Positions 19,630 through 29,444 of a stretch of DNA of 64,000 bases are shown in pieces (position 1 is the first letter of the stretch; every line of letters begins with the position of its first letter). The notes under the pieces were generated by a model. That model saw only the letters and a list, made by a program, of their open reading frames with translations, had not been told where the DNA came from and searched no databases. This DNA is from Alteromonas sp. IB21 (GTDB lineage: Bacteria > Pseudomonadota > Gammaproteobacteria > Enterobacterales > Alteromonadaceae), in contig NZ_JAEFCD010000023.1 of assembly GCF_016405965.1 (NCBI RefSeq), positions 7,475-71,474 on the forward strand. Reading direction: 5' to 3'. A program made the position numbers and the translations under genes.

Positions 19630-22221
19630 TTATTGCTTCTGCGCTTTAAGGCTACTCTGACGACGGCGAAAGCCTATCATTGCGGCTAGCAATGCAAGAA
19701 TTCCTCCCATAGCGCCGCCTGAGCTGTCATCGTTGACCACTTCTTCCTCAACAACGTCTGCCTGAAGGTCAAAGGTAGCTATAAAAGGGTCGTGATCTGA
19801 GCTTCTGAATGGACCTACATCAGTGAACGCGTAACCGTCTTCATCCGCATAATAACGAAGTGCTTGATCGTACTGTAGTTGATATGCTTCAACAGAGTTG
19901 ATGTTCCAGTGTGTACCGTCAATTGCATCTGCAAGCATAGCTTCACTTGCTAGTACGTGGTCCAAACTACCTACTTGTTCAGTACCGTAGAACCAATATG
20001 AGAAGCCGTCTGCATCAAATTCTTCAGCTAGATTGTGATAGCCGAAGCCAGACTCAACTTCTACTGAAGCGCCTTCATCCATACCTGTGTTAACCGCGGT
20101 GGTAATGGTGTATCCACGAGATTCAGGTGTGTAATCGGTTAGCACTGCAACAGGGTCTTCAGCGCTATACGCGTTAAAGTCGCCTAAGATAACCTTGCGC
20201 TCTGGCAGGCTCTCATCACTTAATACGTTGCCTAGTGTAATAGCTGCCGATACGCGAAGTGCGTTACAGCTGCCTTGGATCATAGTTATTTCAGACGGAG
20301 CTTCTACTGCGTCTTCAGCGCATTGACCACCTTTTGACTTAAAGTGATTTACGGCAACAAGGAATGATTTGCCGCTTTCTGCATGAGTAAAAGATTGAAG
20401 AAGGCTTGGGCGCATACGTGCCAGGCTATCTTCATCAACCTGCTGCTCTGGCATAGCCACAACCATCGCGTCACCTTCTGGCGCTACTACAGCAGCTTTG
20501 TACAACAAGCCAACGGTTATCGCATCCGTACCGATTTCACTGCCATCACTGGTAGCGATGAATGAGTATTGTTCGGTTTCACCAAGTTCAGCGTTGATGG
20601 CATCAACAAGAGATTGAATGGCGCTATCTTCACCGAAGCCATCGTTTTCGATTTCCATTAAGCCGACAACGTCTGCGTTTAGATTTACGATAGCTTCAAC
20701 AATACGACCTTGCTGCAATTCAAACGCCACTGCATCACTAGCGCCACGGTTTTGGTCATAATCAAACGTTACATCGCCGTTTTCGTCTACTTCGCCATTA
20801 AAGTAGTTGAGTACGTTAAAGGTGGCAATGGATAGATTACCTTCTGAAACAACAGGGTTAGCTTCACGGGTTGAGGTTACCTCAATAATGTCGCTAGGAT
20901 TAATTCTGTAAGTGCCAAAGCTATAGTTTAGTGGACCCGCTGCAGAAACCGAATCACCAATACGAATGGCGTTAGCGTAGCTGAACGCAGGGAAGTAATT
21001 CAGTGCATCCGGGTACTGCGAGCTACTGTTATCTTCGATGGTAAGAAGACTGGTCTCGCCAGCTTCTTCTGCCGCTGTATAAGCGTCTGACAGGGGGGCC
21101 GCCACGTCGCTCGGTTGACGTTTAATTGCGTCGCTAACAACAATTTCACCGTATCGCCAAAGGTTGTTTGTGCTTGTTACTGTTGCATCAGTCACACTAA
21201 CAACCATACCTTCAACAGTTTCAAGGTCAATCTCATACGGCATAGAAAGTTCTACCGCAGCTACAGCACCTACTGCACCACAATCAAGTGCGGCTACATC
21301 GCTGTCCATAGCAAGTGTTGTCATGCCGTAGTTTTCTTCTATCTCTCCGTACAGGCGAACTAGATTACCGGTTTCAACATCAACCGAACCTTCAACAAAT
21401 AGGCCTTCAGACGTTGCATCGTCAGCGTCGTAATCTGATACTTCCTCTTGTACGAAGAAACCGCCAGCGCGCGTGCCTGTGACTATAGCTTCTATAATAA
21501 CGCTATTGCCAACTTCAGCAGAGCTGCTCTCACTGCCTTGAATACCACTGATAAGTGTTGCGTCTGCACCACAAATACCAAGCTCAATAGCTGGCTCTTC
21601 TGGTACCACAACAACGTCACCACCACCTTCAGTGGTAAATGTGCCCGCTGGGAACGGGGTTGCAGCGTCGGTGTTAGTGGTTGAGCCGTCTAGGGCGTCA
21701 ACACCACTGTAAGTCCAATTAGCTACTTCGAAGCTGCCGCCATTTGCGATTTGACCTGATGTACGGTACGCCCAGCCATCTAGGTATTCCCAGGCAGTGC
21801 CACTGCCGTCGGTGTTGATATCACCAAACGTGTCAATAACGCTGCCATCTTTGAATAGCTCTACAGCATCATCACCATTTATGGCCATTGATGAGCTGTC
21901 ATAATCGGGTGCAGAGCCGAAAAAAGCAGTGAACCCTTCTACCTCTGAAGCGATATAGATGTAGCTTCCAGCACTTGCAGATGCGCCGGCTGGAAAAGTG
22001 AATTCTTCTCCATCAGTGCCATCACCATTATTGGCTGAGCCGATACCATAAACAGATAGATCGGTGATATCGTTTACAACAAAAAGTTCAACGGCTTTTG
22101 GAACGCCGCCACTGAGCGGTCCATCGATAACGCCACTGATAACTAAATCGCTAGCGTTAACCGAGGTGGTAGAAAGTGCAGATAAGATCCCTGCAGATAA
22201 TAAAGTTAATGATGCTCTCAC
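19630..22221 (-). CDS. exeM: ExeM/NucH-type extracellular DNase with GlyGly-CTERM sorting tail
   Basis: This is a large secreted or surface nuclease (863 aa). Order: signal peptide (1-23, cleaved after VNA), lamin-tail-like domain (about 25-190), OB-fold of the YhcR type (about 225-330), endonuclease/exonuclease/phosphatase domain (about 465-830) with ATFNVLNYFN, MEIEND, VNHFKSKG, LGDFNAY and SSDHDPF, then GGAMGG, a transmembrane helix and RRR, the GlyGly-CTERM signal processed by rhombosortase. ExeM of Shewanella degrades extracellular DNA for phosphate or biofilm dispersal; the same role is inferred. Transcribed alone. Confidence 0.93.
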   Translation of the reverse strand: MRASLTLLSAGILSALSTTSVNASDLVISGVIDGPLSGGVPKAVELFVVNDITDLSVYGIGSANNGDGTDGEEFTFPAGASASAGSYIYIASEVEGFTAFFGSAPDYDSSSMAINGDDAVELFKDGSVIDTFGDINTDGSGTAWEYLDGWAYRTSGQIANGGSFEVANWTYSGVDALDGSTTNTDAATPFPAGTFTTEGGGDVVVVPEEPAIELGICGADATLISGIQGSESSSAEVGNSVIIEAIVTGTRAGGFFVQEEVSDYDADDATSEGLFVEGSVDVETGNLVRLYGEIEENYGMTTLAMDSDVAALDCGAVGAVAAVELSMPYEIDLETVEGMVVSVTDATVTSTNNLWRYGEIVVSDAIKRQPSDVAAPLSDAYTAAEEAGETSLLTIEDNSSSQYPDALNYFPAFSYANAIRIGDSVSAAGPLNYSFGTYRINPSDIIEVTSTREANPVVSEGNLSIATFNVLNYFNGEVDENGDVTFDYDQNRGASDAVAFELQQGRIVEAIVNLNADVVGLMEIENDGFGEDSAIQSLVDAINAELGETEQYSFIATSDGSEIGTDAITVGLLYKAAVVAPEGDAMVVAMPEQQVDEDSLARMRPSLLQSFTHAESGKSFLVAVNHFKSKGGQCAEDAVEAPSEITMIQGSCNALRVSAAITLGNVLSDESLPERKVILGDFNAYSAEDPVAVLTDYTPESRGYTITTAVNTGMDEGASVEVESGFGYHNLAEEFDADGFSYWFYGTEQVGSLDHVLASEAMLADAIDGTHWNINSVEAYQLQYDQALRYYADEDGYAFTDVGPFRSSDHDPFIATFDLQADVVEEEVVNDDSSGGAMGGILALLAAMIGFRRRQSSLKAQKQ

Positions 22222-22528
22222 GGCATTTTCCCTTTGTAGTTTTCGTTATTTTTAAATCGCTTAGCGTTGCTCGTACCGCTTTTGAAGAAGACGCACGAAA
22301 CCATTTGCGATGTGCAATTTTATATTGCGGTACTACATTACGGGCATTCCTAATGGGTAGGAATGACTCAACCTTATTCAAGCTGTTTTTAAAAATATCA
22401 TTATAAAACAATGGTGTAATGGTTACAGGTAAGTTTACTTATGGTTATATTTCTTATCAAACGACGAAAATAAACGACAAATAAGCCTACATTTACTTTT
22501 TAAAGTGAAAAGCGCCTCAAAAAAAGCG
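22222..22528. other. 307-bp gap between the two minus-strand genes
   Basis: It holds the exeM upstream region and, at 22511-22530, a short hairpin AGCGC/GCGCT with an A-rich loop. That hairpin overlaps the stop codon of the DUF2252 gene and is followed leftwards by TTTT, a possible terminator. No ORF or RNA gene is evident. Confidence 0.45.
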
Positions 22529-23857
22529 CTAGTTGTTTTTCAACATACTTTCAAATAGCGCATGGTCTTCAACTACCTGTTCTGCATAAAGATTAGCTAT
22601 TTTTATGAGTAAATCTTTAATCTGACCAAAGGTATTTGCTGCATGAGATGCAAAGCGTGTGCTTCGTCTATCGCCACGACAGTGTGCTAATGCAAGTGTA
22701 TAGCCGCAAAGGTCGGCAAAATAGGTGAAGCCACCCTCTACCGCTTTGGTTCCCATGACAATATCATGGGGATCTACACCTACTTTGGCGTGGTGCCTTG
22801 AGCGCGTTAAGTAATGCGCGTTGTTAAACATGACTTCATCTAGTACCAAGTCTGGTTTTCTCTGCATTCTTCTTTGGCAGCGAGCAGTTAGGTGAGCCGC
22901 ATTGAGACGATTTACAGGATTTATCGAAGGAAAGTAATGCAAGGGAGCAGCCTCGCGTTGCTGCTTGACTTCTACGATATGGCAATGTGCAAAACTTGTC
23001 GGATTGTGAGGTTTTGAAGGCCCGACTAAAAAGTAATAGCGGCTCATATCAACAGACCCTGTTCCTGCATTATGTCGTTTCACAATATCGACTACAGCAT
23101 CATCCATGTAGGGGGCGAAGACGTTAAGAAGTGTTGAATATGTGTGCTCGTTCAACGAAGAAAATTTTTCTTCATCTGTTCTGAATGCCAGACCATCATC
23201 GACTAAATGTACGGCTTTGGCTAGCGCACTTTTTGTGAGGAAATCCTCGCCTCCTGCGCTTCGCGCCTTTGCTTTTTTATAAAGTTTCGTCAATTTACTT
23301 GGTACTGCATTAGGGCAATAGTCTACCGCTTCATTCAATACCGCTGCGTTTTCAACAACGCGCTCACATGTTTCAACGTAACTGGCGATAAATGCCAGTT
23401 GCGCATCACTGACTTGTTTAAAACTAACAACAGGCTTAGTTGGGTTAATATCGTCACTCGAATACCTGCCGTCAACAACACCGTCGCAGTGCACTTTAGC
23501 AAGGTGCAACGAAGTAAGGAAGCGAAGTACATCCCACTCTGCACGACCCACGCACGCATCATCAAAATCATTGGGTGAGAAAATCACCGTATCACCGTGT
23601 GAACCTTCTTCGGTTAAGAATCCAAAATTCGAAGTATGACAATCTCCCATAACACTGGTGAGCGGCACTGCTTCACATTCTTTTGGAATACTGATTATTC
23701 CGCCTTTTATATCGGCGTAAAAAAGTTGCGCACTTCCTCGATAAAAAACAAAAGGACTTGTCGCCATTTTTTGATGTTTTGAATGGCGAGGAGACGGTTT
23801 TTGCCCGTCAACCCGCGTAATGGTGTTAATTAAGTGTTGAAGTCTATGGTCAGACAT
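22529..23857 (-). CDS. DUF2252 family protein
   Basis: The 442-aa protein matches the DUF2252 pattern: FVFYRGSAQLFYADI, GDCHTSNFGF, SPNDFDDACVGRAEWDVLR, and a C-terminal LCGYTLALAHCRGD. The GDxHxxNFG and NDFDD motifs resemble the catalytic loop and metal motif of aminoglycoside-phosphotransferase-like kinases, so a kinase fold acting on a small molecule is inferred. Substrate unknown. No signal peptide. It is divergent from ahpC across a 312-bp region that contains a CRP-type palindrome. Confidence 0.88.
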   Translation of the reverse strand: MSDHRLQHLINTITRVDGQKPSPRHSKHQKMATSPFVFYRGSAQLFYADIKGGIISIPKECEAVPLTSVMGDCHTSNFGFLTEEGSHGDTVIFSPNDFDDACVGRAEWDVLRFLTSLHLAKVHCDGVVDGRYSSDDINPTKPVVSFKQVSDAQLAFIASYVETCERVVENAAVLNEAVDYCPNAVPSKLTKLYKKAKARSAGGEDFLTKSALAKAVHLVDDGLAFRTDEEKFSSLNEHTYSTLLNVFAPYMDDAVVDIVKRHNAGTGSVDMSRYYFLVGPSKPHNPTSFAHCHIVEVKQQREAAPLHYFPSINPVNRLNAAHLTARCQRRMQRKPDLVLDEVMFNNAHYLTRSRHHAKVGVDPHDIVMGTKAVEGGFTYFADLCGYTLALAHCRGDRRSTRFASHAANTFGQIKDLLIKIANLYAEQVVEDHALFESMLKNN

Positions 23858-24060
23858 TTATTCCTCGATATATTTTGAACGAGTCTTTAAATTCAGTATT
23901 AAGCCCATACCTACTGTTGTTAGTGTAATTTGTCAATTTTGAATACGCGGTTATTTTTTCAATTCAATAATCTGATTAAGCGATTCATATTTACCAATTA
24001 GTTTTTTTTGACAGAGCGCGCTATTCTTATCACCAGTTTCGAAGGGCAAGATTTTTAACC

Positions 24061-24080
24061 TTTGTGAGTAACTTCACAAA
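24061..24080. promoter_or_regulatory. CRP-type binding site upstream of ahpC
   Basis: A perfect palindrome TGTGA (24063-24067), six bases, TCACA (24074-24078), extended by TT/AA on both sides, matches the CRP consensus. Its centre is about 58 bp upstream of the start site predicted from the adjacent promoter, close to the -61.5 class I position. Confidence 0.65.
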
Positions 24081-24091
24081 AGCATAAAACT

Positions 24092-24121
24092 TTGTTCTTA
24101 CAATAAACGTAAAATTGTAAT
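24092..24121 (+). promoter_or_regulatory. Candidate ahpC promoter
   Basis: TTGTTC (24092-24097) and TGTAAT (24116-24121) are spaced by 18 bp. The match is moderate, but the distance to the CRP-type site and to the ahpC start is sensible. I could not identify an OxyR site by eye. Confidence 0.4.
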
Positions 24122-24169
24122 CGCATGCACTATGCTTGCGACTAATTTAAACCAAATGGAGAATTAAAC

Positions 24170-24733
24170 ATGGCATTGATCAATACTGCTATTAAACCTT
24201 TCAAAGCAACTGCATTTAAAGACGGCGAGTTCGTAGATGTAAGCAGTGAAGACATCAAAGGTAAATGGGCAGTTTTCGTATTTTATCCAGCTGACTTCAC
24301 ATTCGTTTGCCCAACAGAGCTAGGTGATATCGCTGACAAGTACGAAGAGCTTCAGTCTCGTGGCGTTGAAGTATTCTCAGTATCAACTGACACTCACTTC
24401 ACTCACAAAGCGTGGCACGATTCTTCAGACACAATCAACAAGATTAAGTTTGCAATGATTGGCGACCCAACCGGTGAAATCACTCGCAACTTTGATTGTA
24501 TGCGTGAAACTATGGGCCTTGCTGATCGTGCAACGTTTGTTGTTGACCCAGAAGGTATCATTCAAGCGATGGAAATCACTGCTGAAGGTATCGGTCGTGA
24601 CGCAGACGACCTAGTACGCAAGGTTAAAGCAGCGCAGTACGTTGCAAACAATCCAGGCGAAGTGTGCCCAGCTAAATGGAAAGAAGGTGAAGCAACACTT
24701 GCTCCTTCACTAGACCTAGTAGGCAAAATCTAA
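24170..24733 (+). CDS. ahpC: Alkyl hydroperoxide reductase subunit C (AhpC peroxiredoxin)
   Basis: This typical 2-Cys peroxiredoxin reduces H2O2, organic peroxides and peroxynitrite in the cytoplasm. The 187 aa are the exact E. coli length. The peroxidatic Cys47 lies in [10 protein letters not shown] and the resolving Cys166 in EVCPAKW. GGAG precedes the ATG. Its reductase AhpF is the next gene, 173 bp downstream, with a hairpin in between. Confidence 0.98.
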   Translation: MALINTAIKPFKATAFKDGEFVDVSSEDIKGKWAVFVFYPADFTFVCPTELGDIADKYEELQSRGVEVFSVSTDTHFTHKAWHDSSDTINKIKFAMIGDPTGEITRNFDCMRETMGLADRATFVVDPEGIIQAMEITAEGIGRDADDLVRKVKAAQYVANNPGEVCPAKWKEGEATLAPSLDLVGKI

Positions 24734-24800
24734 GTAACGTGCTTAAAGCCTAGTATGTCAGCACTATCTGGCAGTTAAGATACTAGGTTATCCGTTAGTA

Positions 24801-24820
24801 GGGAGTGGGCCTCCACTCCC
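24801..24820 (+). terminator. Hairpin between ahpC and ahpF
   Basis: Perfect 8-bp arms GGGAGTGG/CCACTCCC with loop GCCT occur 67 bp after the ahpC stop. The following sequence is only moderately T-rich, so it is likely a partial terminator or mRNA-stabilising end that raises ahpC over ahpF. Confidence 0.6.
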
Positions 24821-24906
24821 TGTTGTTAAATTCCAATTTCCGCTTAAGAGTTGACCTTCTCAAAGGTTAGCGGGGATCGGCGTGTCGAAAATAAGGCAGA
24901 TTAACC

Positions 24907-26496
24907 GTGTTAACTAAAGAAATTTTACAAGCATTGAAGTCGTATGCAGAATCAATGCAGAAAAACGTAACCTTTGTCGTGCAGACCGGTGAACATAGCA
25001 AGCGTGAAGAACTTGTTACGTTTCTGTCCGACATTGCTTCCGTAAGCGAGAAACTAAGCGTTGAAGAACGTGAAACCAACGGCGAATTACGTAGCTCTAT
25101 CAGCTTTTTACTTGAGGCTGATGGCGAAGATACAGGGATACGCTTCTCGGGCATCCCTGGAGGCCATGAATTTAATTCTCTCGTACTTGCTATGCTTCAC
25201 GCAGCGGGTACTGAACTTAAACTAGATGACAGCGTAAAATCAATGGTTAAGGCGGTCAGCGAACCCCTTAATTTCGAAGTGTTCATCAGCTTAAGCTGTC
25301 ACAATTGTCCGGAAGTGGTTCAGGCGCTAAACCAGTTTGCGTTGATAAATCCAAACATTAAAACTGAGATGATTGATGGCGGCCTTTACCAAAACGTAAT
25401 TCAAGAGCGTGACATTCAAGGTGTACCTAGCGTATATCTTAATGGCGAACTATTTGCGAACGGTAAAGTTGATGCTTCAGTACTTATCAATAAACTGATT
25501 GAGCGCGACCCTAGCCTTAAAGAGGCGAACAAGGGTGAAGTACTGCCGCTACAGGATGTAACCGTAATAGGTGGTGGTCCTGCTGGCGTAGCATCTGCCA
25601 TATATAGCGCCCGTAAAGGTTTAAAGGTTGCTGTAGTTGCAGAGACTTTCGGTGGTCAGGTTAAAGATACTATGGGCATCGAAAACTTAATTTCAGTGCC
25701 TAAAACCACAGGCCCAGAGCTTGTTGGTAATTTGATGGAACACGTTCGTGATTATGACATTACGCTTAAAGAGCACGTTCGCGTAGACAGTATTGAGCAG
25801 GGTAATATTAAGACTATTACACTATCATCTGGGGAGCAGATCCGAACGCGTAGTATTATTGTTGCTACGGGAGCTCGTTGGAGAGAGCTGGGGGTACCTG
25901 GCGAAAAAGAGAATATCGGTAATGGCGTAGCTTACTGCCCGCACTGTGATGGTCCGTTTTTCAAAGGGAAAGACGTTGCCGTGATTGGTGGTGGTAACTC
26001 GGGTATTGAAGCTGCACTTGATTTAGCAGGTATTGTTAAATCGGTAACCGTGTTTGAGTTTATGCCAGAACTTAAAGCAGACCAAGTGCTTATCGACCAA
26101 GCCGAAAAACGAGATAATATTACCATTATCAAAAATGCGGCAACGCGACAGATTACAGCCGAAAATGGCAAAGTGAATGCCATTGAGTATCAAGACCGCT
26201 CAACCAACGAAGTGCACACACGTGAACTTGCAGGTGTGTTTGTTCAAATTGGACTGGTGCCAAACAGCCAGTTTATGAAAGGCACGGTAGACATGACGCA
26301 GTATGGCGAAATTATCGTGGATGCTAAATGCCATACATCTGAACCCGGCATATTCGCGGCTGGTGACGTTACAACAGTGCCTTATAAGCAAATTGTTATT
26401 TCAATGGGTGAGGGTGCTAAAGCTTCACTTGCAGCTTTTGAATACTTGTTGAGCCATGAAGTGGTCGAAACCGAAAGCGAAAGCGCAGCAGCATAA
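24907..26496 (+). CDS. ahpF: Alkyl hydroperoxide reductase subunit F (AhpF)
   Basis: AhpF is the NADH-dependent flavoprotein disulfide reductase that recycles AhpC. The 529-aa product has an N-terminal double-thioredoxin-like domain with Cys131/Cys134 (SCHNCPE), an FAD-binding GGGPAG motif near residue 218, the thioredoxin-reductase-type redox centre Cys344/Cys347 (CPHCDG), and an NAD(P)H GGGNSG motif. The start is GTG, chosen because the N-terminus [11 protein letters not shown] then matches the family length. A strong terminator follows. Confidence 0.97.
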   Translation: MLTKEILQALKSYAESMQKNVTFVVQTGEHSKREELVTFLSDIASVSEKLSVEERETNGELRSSISFLLEADGEDTGIRFSGIPGGHEFNSLVLAMLHAAGTELKLDDSVKSMVKAVSEPLNFEVFISLSCHNCPEVVQALNQFALINPNIKTEMIDGGLYQNVIQERDIQGVPSVYLNGELFANGKVDASVLINKLIERDPSLKEANKGEVLPLQDVTVIGGGPAGVASAIYSARKGLKVAVVAETFGGQVKDTMGIENLISVPKTTGPELVGNLMEHVRDYDITLKEHVRVDSIEQGNIKTITLSSGEQIRTRSIIVATGARWRELGVPGEKENIGNGVAYCPHCDGPFFKGKDVAVIGGGNSGIEAALDLAGIVKSVTVFEFMPELKADQVLIDQAEKRDNITIIKNAATRQITAENGKVNAIEYQDRSTNEVHTRELAGVFVQIGLVPNSQFMKGTVDMTQYGEIIVDAKCHTSEPGIFAAGDVTTVPYKQIVISMGEGAKASLAAFEYLLSHEVVETESESAAA

Positions 26497-26526
26497 CTTA
26501 AAGAAGCAGCACTTAGCACAAAAGAG

Positions 26527-26559
26527 AAGCCGAACTTACACAGTAAGTTCGGCTTTTTT
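26527..26559 (+). terminator. Rho-independent terminator after ahpF
   Basis: A perfect 13-bp stem AAGCCGAACTTAC/GTAAGTTCGGCTT with loop ACA is followed by a T tract. Confidence 0.95.
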
Positions 26560-26601
26560 ATTACTCAAAATACCATTAGTCCAAATCATAATTGAAAATG
26601 T

Positions 26602-26621
26602 AAATGATATCTGTTCTCATT
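26602..26621. promoter_or_regulatory. Fur-box-like site
   Basis: The segment AAATGATATCTGTTCTCATT matches the Fur hexamer pattern (AATGATA followed by TTCTCATT). It lies about 100 bp upstream of the TonB-receptor remnant, where iron-repressed receptor genes usually carry it. Confidence 0.55.
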
Positions 26622-26722
26622 AGGCTTAAAGTTTGTTAACGTAGGCGTAAGTATTAAGCACTTGGTTTTAAGAATAATAAAAACAGTGCTCTCTCGCTAA
26701 AACTATAAGACAGACAACGCGC

Positions 26723-27046
26723 ATGAACAGAACAGTTTTACATTTGCCTCTATCTACGCTCTTGAATTCACCGCTTTTTGCACAAGAACTCAGCGTTAAT
26801 ACTGATGATCTCGCAGACGAAATCACTATCGAAAACGTCGAAGTTGTCGCCAAACGAAGCCCGTTTAGCGCAACGAAGACCAATACGCCTATTGTGGAGC
26901 TTGCACGCACAATTTCCATCAAGACAGCGTTAGATTTAAAGCAAAAAAGAGCATTGAACCTGTTGCAGTCAGCGACTTACATGGAGGGGAAAATTCTTCC
27001 TTGGTTCTATAAAAAACTGAACGCGTCGCTTACCTATTCGTTTTAA
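26723..27046 (+). pseudogene. TonB-dependent receptor remnant, internally deleted
   Basis: The 107-codon ORF reads like the two ends of a siderophore receptor fused together. Residues 1-21 are signal-peptide-like. Residues 36-92 match the start of a plug domain (VEVVAKRSPFSATKTNTPIVELARTIS, then ALNLLQSATYMEG). The final residues, LNASLTYSF, are a typical receptor C-terminal strand ending in Phe. About 600 residues of plug and barrel are missing without loss of frame. It cannot form a barrel, so I call it a deletion remnant. Two membrane genes of the usual partner type follow directly. Confidence 0.75.
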
Positions 27047-27055
27047 GGAATACTC

Positions 27056-27592
27056 ATGCTTTCAATAACAGCAGGTGGCTTATCACTTGCAGCCTTGGTG
27101 GCCGTATATAAAAGTTGGCGTGCTCAATTACCAAGCTATCTCTATGTGGGCATAGCTTTCTGGTTGGTTTCCACAGTGTGCTGGTCTTATGCACAAGGAT
27201 GGGAGTTTGGTTTGTTGTACGCACTGTGTATTCCAGCGTTACTAGTGTGGTCATTCATTGCATTTAACCAAGTACAACTTCCTCAACCTAAAAACGTACC
27301 TCAGCCCCGAAGTTTAGATTTTTCCCGTGGTGCGGTTATAGCAAATGTTACCAATTACCTTGTTGTAATGGTCATTTTGCTGGTAATTAGCGTGCTAATT
27401 ACCCTTGGGGTTTGTGCGTTACTTCCATTTACTATTGCTGGAAAGTTGGCAACTGGAACCATTCTTTTACCTGTCTTGTGGGGGCTTATTGTTTATCACT
27501 ACCTCGCTTCTAGTCACAAATTCAAAGTTGTTGGTATATACGCCGTTTTAGCTGCGCTTTGTCTACCAATACTTGTTTTCTTGCCCATGTAG
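27056..27592 (+). CDS. Small multi-pass membrane protein of an iron-uptake cluster
   Basis: The 178-aa product is highly hydrophobic with five or six predicted transmembrane segments and no soluble domain. It starts nine bases after the receptor remnant and ends ten bases before a PepSY-domain gene. This triplet (receptor, small membrane protein, PepSY protein) is common in siderophore loci of gammaproteobacteria. Family not named with certainty. Its function now, without a local receptor, is unclear; it may serve another receptor. Confidence 0.75.
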   Translation: MLSITAGGLSLAALVAVYKSWRAQLPSYLYVGIAFWLVSTVCWSYAQGWEFGLLYALCIPALLVWSFIAFNQVQLPQPKNVPQPRSLDFSRGAVIANVTNYLVVMVILLVISVLITLGVCALLPFTIAGKLATGTILLPVLWGLIVYHYLASSHKFKVVGIYAVLAALCLPILVFLPM

Positions 27593-27602
27593 GTGGATAT
27601 CG

Positions 27603-29072
27603 ATGGATAAAGTTACAAAACAAAATGCATTAAACGCACACACTTGGGCTGGTGTTTTTTTAAGTGTACTCCTTTTTTTAGTATGCCTTTCAGGCACTAT
27701 TGCGGTTTTTCATCTAGAGTTCGAGCGTTGGGAGCAACCTCATATTGAAGAGATGGAAAATGTCTCACCAGAGGCGGTTGAAAAAGCTATGGATAGCTTT
27801 TTAGCAAAACATACAGAAGAATCTCACCATCTCTTTGTTGTGTTTCCTACATCCGATATACCCCGGTTGGTCGTTGAAAATGACCACGTAGCGTATTTCG
27901 CTGATGGCGAAGGTAATTTGCTGGAAGAGGAAAGCGTGTCCTTTACTCAGATGCTGGTTGATCTTCATCTATATCTGAACCTGCCGCATAGTTGGGGAAT
28001 GATTTTAGTTAGTGCCTTAGGTGCCATAATCTGTACTCTGGTGATCACAGGCATTATTGCACATAAACGAATTGCAAAAGATGCATTCAAATTGCGAAGA
28101 GGTGGCAACGGACAGCAGGCGCAAATCGATTTACACAATCGTTTTGGTTTATGGGCCGCGCCGTTTCATTTGATCATCGGCATTAGCGGTACTTACTTTG
28201 GTTTGGCCGGTATCATTTTAACGTTAGTTGCTGCGATAAATTACGGTGGCGACAGAGATGCAGTCGTCGACCAAATTTTCACACCAGATCCGGTGCTTTC
28301 GCCGCAAAGCGGTGAGCCAGCTATAGCCAAAGCGTTTGGCCAAATGAAAACTTTGGCACCAGAAAAGTCGCCCATTTTTCTAACCGTCCACGAAGTCGGT
28401 GAGCCAGAGCAATTTATTGAAATTTACGCGAAAGCGCCGAACAGAATGATTTACGCTGAAGGCTATCGCTTTGACACTGCCGGAAACTTTATCGGTGTTG
28501 CGGGCTACGAACACGGAGAGTGGGGGAAGCAGTTGTTATGGTCAATGTATCGACTCCACTTTGGCGACTTTGCTGGCCTGCTTAGTAAATGGCTTTACTT
28601 TATTTTAGGCGTAATGCTGACCATGCTTTGTGTCTCGGGTATGGAAATTTGGTTGTCCAAAAAAGCCCATCCGCCATTAGCGAGTCGTCTATGGTATAGC
28701 ATTGTATGGGGTAGCGTTAGCGCGTTGGCGTTAACGGCGGTGGCAGATATGTTATTTGCTGGCTCATTGATTGCGGTATTTTGGGGTGTAATGTTACTGA
28801 ATATTGCACTCACCGTTGGCATCAAATCACTCACAAAGCCGGTATGGCTATTTATATCAGGTTTAAGTGTTTTGGCGCTGCTTGTTGTCTACACATTGGT
28901 TCATGGGAACGCAACACTCACGGTTTCTTCACTGCAATTAAATCTCCCTATGACAATTTATGTACTGTGGAGTATTTGGCGTGCACTGACTTTGATAAAG
29001 CAAGAAAAAACGAGTCAGGCCACGAACAAAAGTGAAGCGAAACCTAACCTTTACGAGGCGAGTCACAGCTAA
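27603..29072 (+). CDS. PepSY-associated transmembrane protein, iron uptake
   Basis: The protein has 489 aa. The start at ATG 27603 is preferred over a longer frame from 27573 because AGGTGG precedes it and it clears the upstream stop. It has an N-terminal TM helix (HTWAGVFLSVLLFLVCLSGT), a periplasmic PepSY domain (about 50-130), further helices around HLYLNLPHSWG and HNRFGLWAAPFHLIIG, and a C-terminal TM bundle. His residues in the helices suggest heme- or flavin-linked siderophore-iron reduction, known for related PepSY_TM proteins such as FsqB/FoxB; this is inferred by family. Confidence 0.88.
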   Translation: MDKVTKQNALNAHTWAGVFLSVLLFLVCLSGTIAVFHLEFERWEQPHIEEMENVSPEAVEKAMDSFLAKHTEESHHLFVVFPTSDIPRLVVENDHVAYFADGEGNLLEEESVSFTQMLVDLHLYLNLPHSWGMILVSALGAIICTLVITGIIAHKRIAKDAFKLRRGGNGQQAQIDLHNRFGLWAAPFHLIIGISGTYFGLAGIILTLVAAINYGGDRDAVVDQIFTPDPVLSPQSGEPAIAKAFGQMKTLAPEKSPIFLTVHEVGEPEQFIEIYAKAPNRMIYAEGYRFDTAGNFIGVAGYEHGEWGKQLLWSMYRLHFGDFAGLLSKWLYFILGVMLTMLCVSGMEIWLSKKAHPPLASRLWYSIVWGSVSALALTAVADMLFAGSLIAVFWGVMLLNIALTVGIKSLTKPVWLFISGLSVLALLVVYTLVHGNATLTVSSLQLNLPMTIYVLWSIWRALTLIKQEKTSQATNKSEAKPNLYEASHS

Positions 29073-29187
29073 AGTGTAAACCTTTGACAAGGGGCCTTTA
29101 TTGTTAGACCACCACGTGGTGCTTTCTAATAAAAATGTAAAGAGCATAACTAGAAACTTTAACTGTGTTGCACCACGGTCTCGGCGA

Positions 29188-29379
29188 CTAGTTACGCTTT
29201 TTTCTTTTCCATGTCCCACCGTAGATATAGCCTGTCAGTGTTTTAGCTTTTTCTTGGCATGCTTTACAAACTATTTGCCAGCTCTCGCTATTATTGCTTC
29301 TAATTCTGTATTGTACATCAGCCTCAGCCCCGCAGTTGTCGCAGGGTTTCAAAGGCCTCAACCTTTCCTTTTTACCCAA
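29188..29379 (-). CDS. Small zinc-ribbon protein
   Basis: A 63-aa basic protein has two CxxC pairs, Cys13/Cys16 (PCDNCG) and Cys38/Cys41 (VCKACQ), and a YGGTWK C-terminus. It matches a widespread short conserved family of unknown function in gammaproteobacteria. The cysteine pattern indicates one bound zinc. It is the second of two minus-strand genes, 65 bp downstream of the COQ7-like gene. Confidence 0.75.
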   Translation of the reverse strand: MGKKERLRPLKPCDNCGAEADVQYRIRSNNSESWQIVCKACQEKAKTLTGYIYGGTWKRKKRN

Positions 29380-29444
29380 ATTGTTTAACCCTGAAACTAA
29401 AATATTTAAAAATTAGTACTTAGCGCTTTTTACTTTATCTGAGC

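Larger units (their letters stand above)
23858..24169. other. 312-bp divergent region ahead of ahpC
   Basis: It contains the CRP-type site at 24061-24080 and a candidate ahpC promoter at 24092-24121. The left 200 bp are AT-rich with no further feature I can support. Confidence 0.5.
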
